Part shown: piece after piece, positions 63,635-64,000 of the stretch
Numbering within the stretch: position 1 is the first letter of the stretch
Layout of the letters: each line of letters opens with the position of its first letter
NCBI RefSeq assembly: GCF_030812195.1
Contig: NZ_JAUSSF010000003.1
Location: forward strand, 310,001 to 374,000
Source of the DNA: Chryseobacterium lathyri
GTDB lineage: Bacteria; Bacteroidota; Bacteroidia; Flavobacteriales; Weeksellaceae
Direction: 5' to 3'
Length of the DNA stretch: 64,000 nucleotides
Position numbers and translations under genes: made by a program
The notes under the pieces: model-generated
Database searches by the model: none
What the model was told of the DNA's origin: nothing
What the model saw: only the letters and a program-made list of their open reading frames with translations

Positions 63635-64000
63635 CTAATTTCCAGCATAAACCTTTGAACTTTCCCAACCCACGATCAGCTGCTTTCTTCCGCTTCCCCA
63701 TCGGTAACCCCCAATATTTCCGGTAGATTGAATCACACGGTGGCATGGAATAAGAAAAGCCACAGGATTGCTGCCAATCGCTGTTCCGACAGCTCTGGAT
63801 GCCTTCGGATTTCCTATTTTTTCAGCGAGATTTCCGTAGGTGGAAAGTTTTCCCATTGGAATAGAAAGTAAACTTTCCCAGACTTTAAGCTGGAAATCGG
63901 TACCTTTTAAATGTAATTTAATCGTGTTGAGCTTCGTCCAGTCTTTATCAAATATGGACAGGGCATTTTTCTGCAGGGCATCCTGTGTTTCAAAAAAAGA
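63635..64000 (-). CDS. ogt: Methylated-DNA-protein-cysteine methyltransferase, cut by window edge
   Basis: The reverse frame runs in from the window edge to 63635, 121 codons with no start needed; the internal ATG at 63856 is not the start because the family sequence goes on upstream (HLKGTDFQLKVWESLLSIPMGKL). The active-site motif PCHRV (cysteine accepts the alkyl group) and the arginine-finger helix GNPKASRAVGTAIGSNP are complete, as is GNIGGYRWG. It removes alkyl groups from O6-guanine in one suicidal step. The missing N-terminus could be a plain Ogt or an Ada-type fusion; that cannot be told here. Confidence 0.9.
   Translation of the reverse strand, partial: SFFETQDALQKNALSIFDKDWTKLNTIKLHLKGTDFQLKVWESLLSIPMGKLSTYGNLAEKIGNPKASRAVGTAIGSNPVAFLIPCHRVIQSTGNIGGYRWGSGRKQLIVGWESSKVYAGN

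Noticed and set aside
1..64000. CRISPR arrays, tRNA or rRNA genes, phage or complete insertion sequences
   Set aside because: No regular repeat-spacer series, cloverleaf ending in CCA, rRNA stretch, transposase or integrase was seen on either strand.

Overview
The window looks like chromosome of a Bacteroidota flavobacterium, most likely Chryseobacterium or a close relative in the Weeksellaceae. The reasons are AT-rich intergenic DNA, gliding genes gldB and gldC, two proteins with type IX secretion (T9SS) type A sorting tails, a SusC/SusD pair, a PafA-type alkaline phosphatase, 'choice-of-anchor I' architecture, and promoter-like TAnnTTTG boxes. I see no rRNA, tRNA, CRISPR array, phage or intact insertion sequence. 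Most of it is ordinary core chromosome with small accessory patches. No database search was run; every family call comes from reading motifs. Layout, 1-14 kb: a minus-strand block (GNAT fragment, NTF2-like secreted protein, cystathionine gamma-synthase, lipoprotein, gldC, gldB); then a plus-strand block (LRR protein, two GNATs, nadE) running into a compact triad of barnase-type RNase, archaemetzincin-type lipoprotein metalloprotease and barstar-type inhibitor; a T9SS protein; a TPR/AraC membrane regulator with a paralogue that lacks the DNA-binding domain; and PafA. 14-24 kb: small accessory genes (a frameshifted VOC protein, a streptothricin-acetyltransferase-like GNAT), a TetR regulator and SDR oxidoreductase sharing a TGTAC palindrome, two small exported proteins, an alpha/beta hydrolase, malate dehydrogenase, and a heme oxygenase/bacteriophytochrome operon. 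24-31 kb: an apparent operon of porin, DASS-type dicarboxylate transporter and three succinate dehydrogenase/fumarate reductase subunits, which joins uptake of C4-dicarboxylates to their oxidation or reduction. 31-35 kb: a nucleoid-associated YejK-like protein, then two copies of a two-gene cassette (small single-pass membrane protein plus small helical protein), then an intergenic stretch that looks like a structured small RNA. 35-46 kb: SusD/SusC, dnaK, and the polyphosphate pair ppk1-ppx. 46-64 kb: a large T9SS protein, a frameshifted orphan barstar relative, flotillin/NfeD, NifU-domain protein and Mrp, a GH92 glycosidase, a PhyH dioxygenase, a dicarboxylate symporter, a BON lipoprotein/BON-SH3 pair, a CocE-like hydrolase, AlkB, and the edge of an O6-alkylguanine-DNA alkyltransferase. 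The strongest candidates for something not well described are the barnase-metalloprotease-barstar triad (6412-7839), the duplicated membrane-plus-helical cassette (33071-34271), and the adjoining putative small RNA (about 34520-34610).
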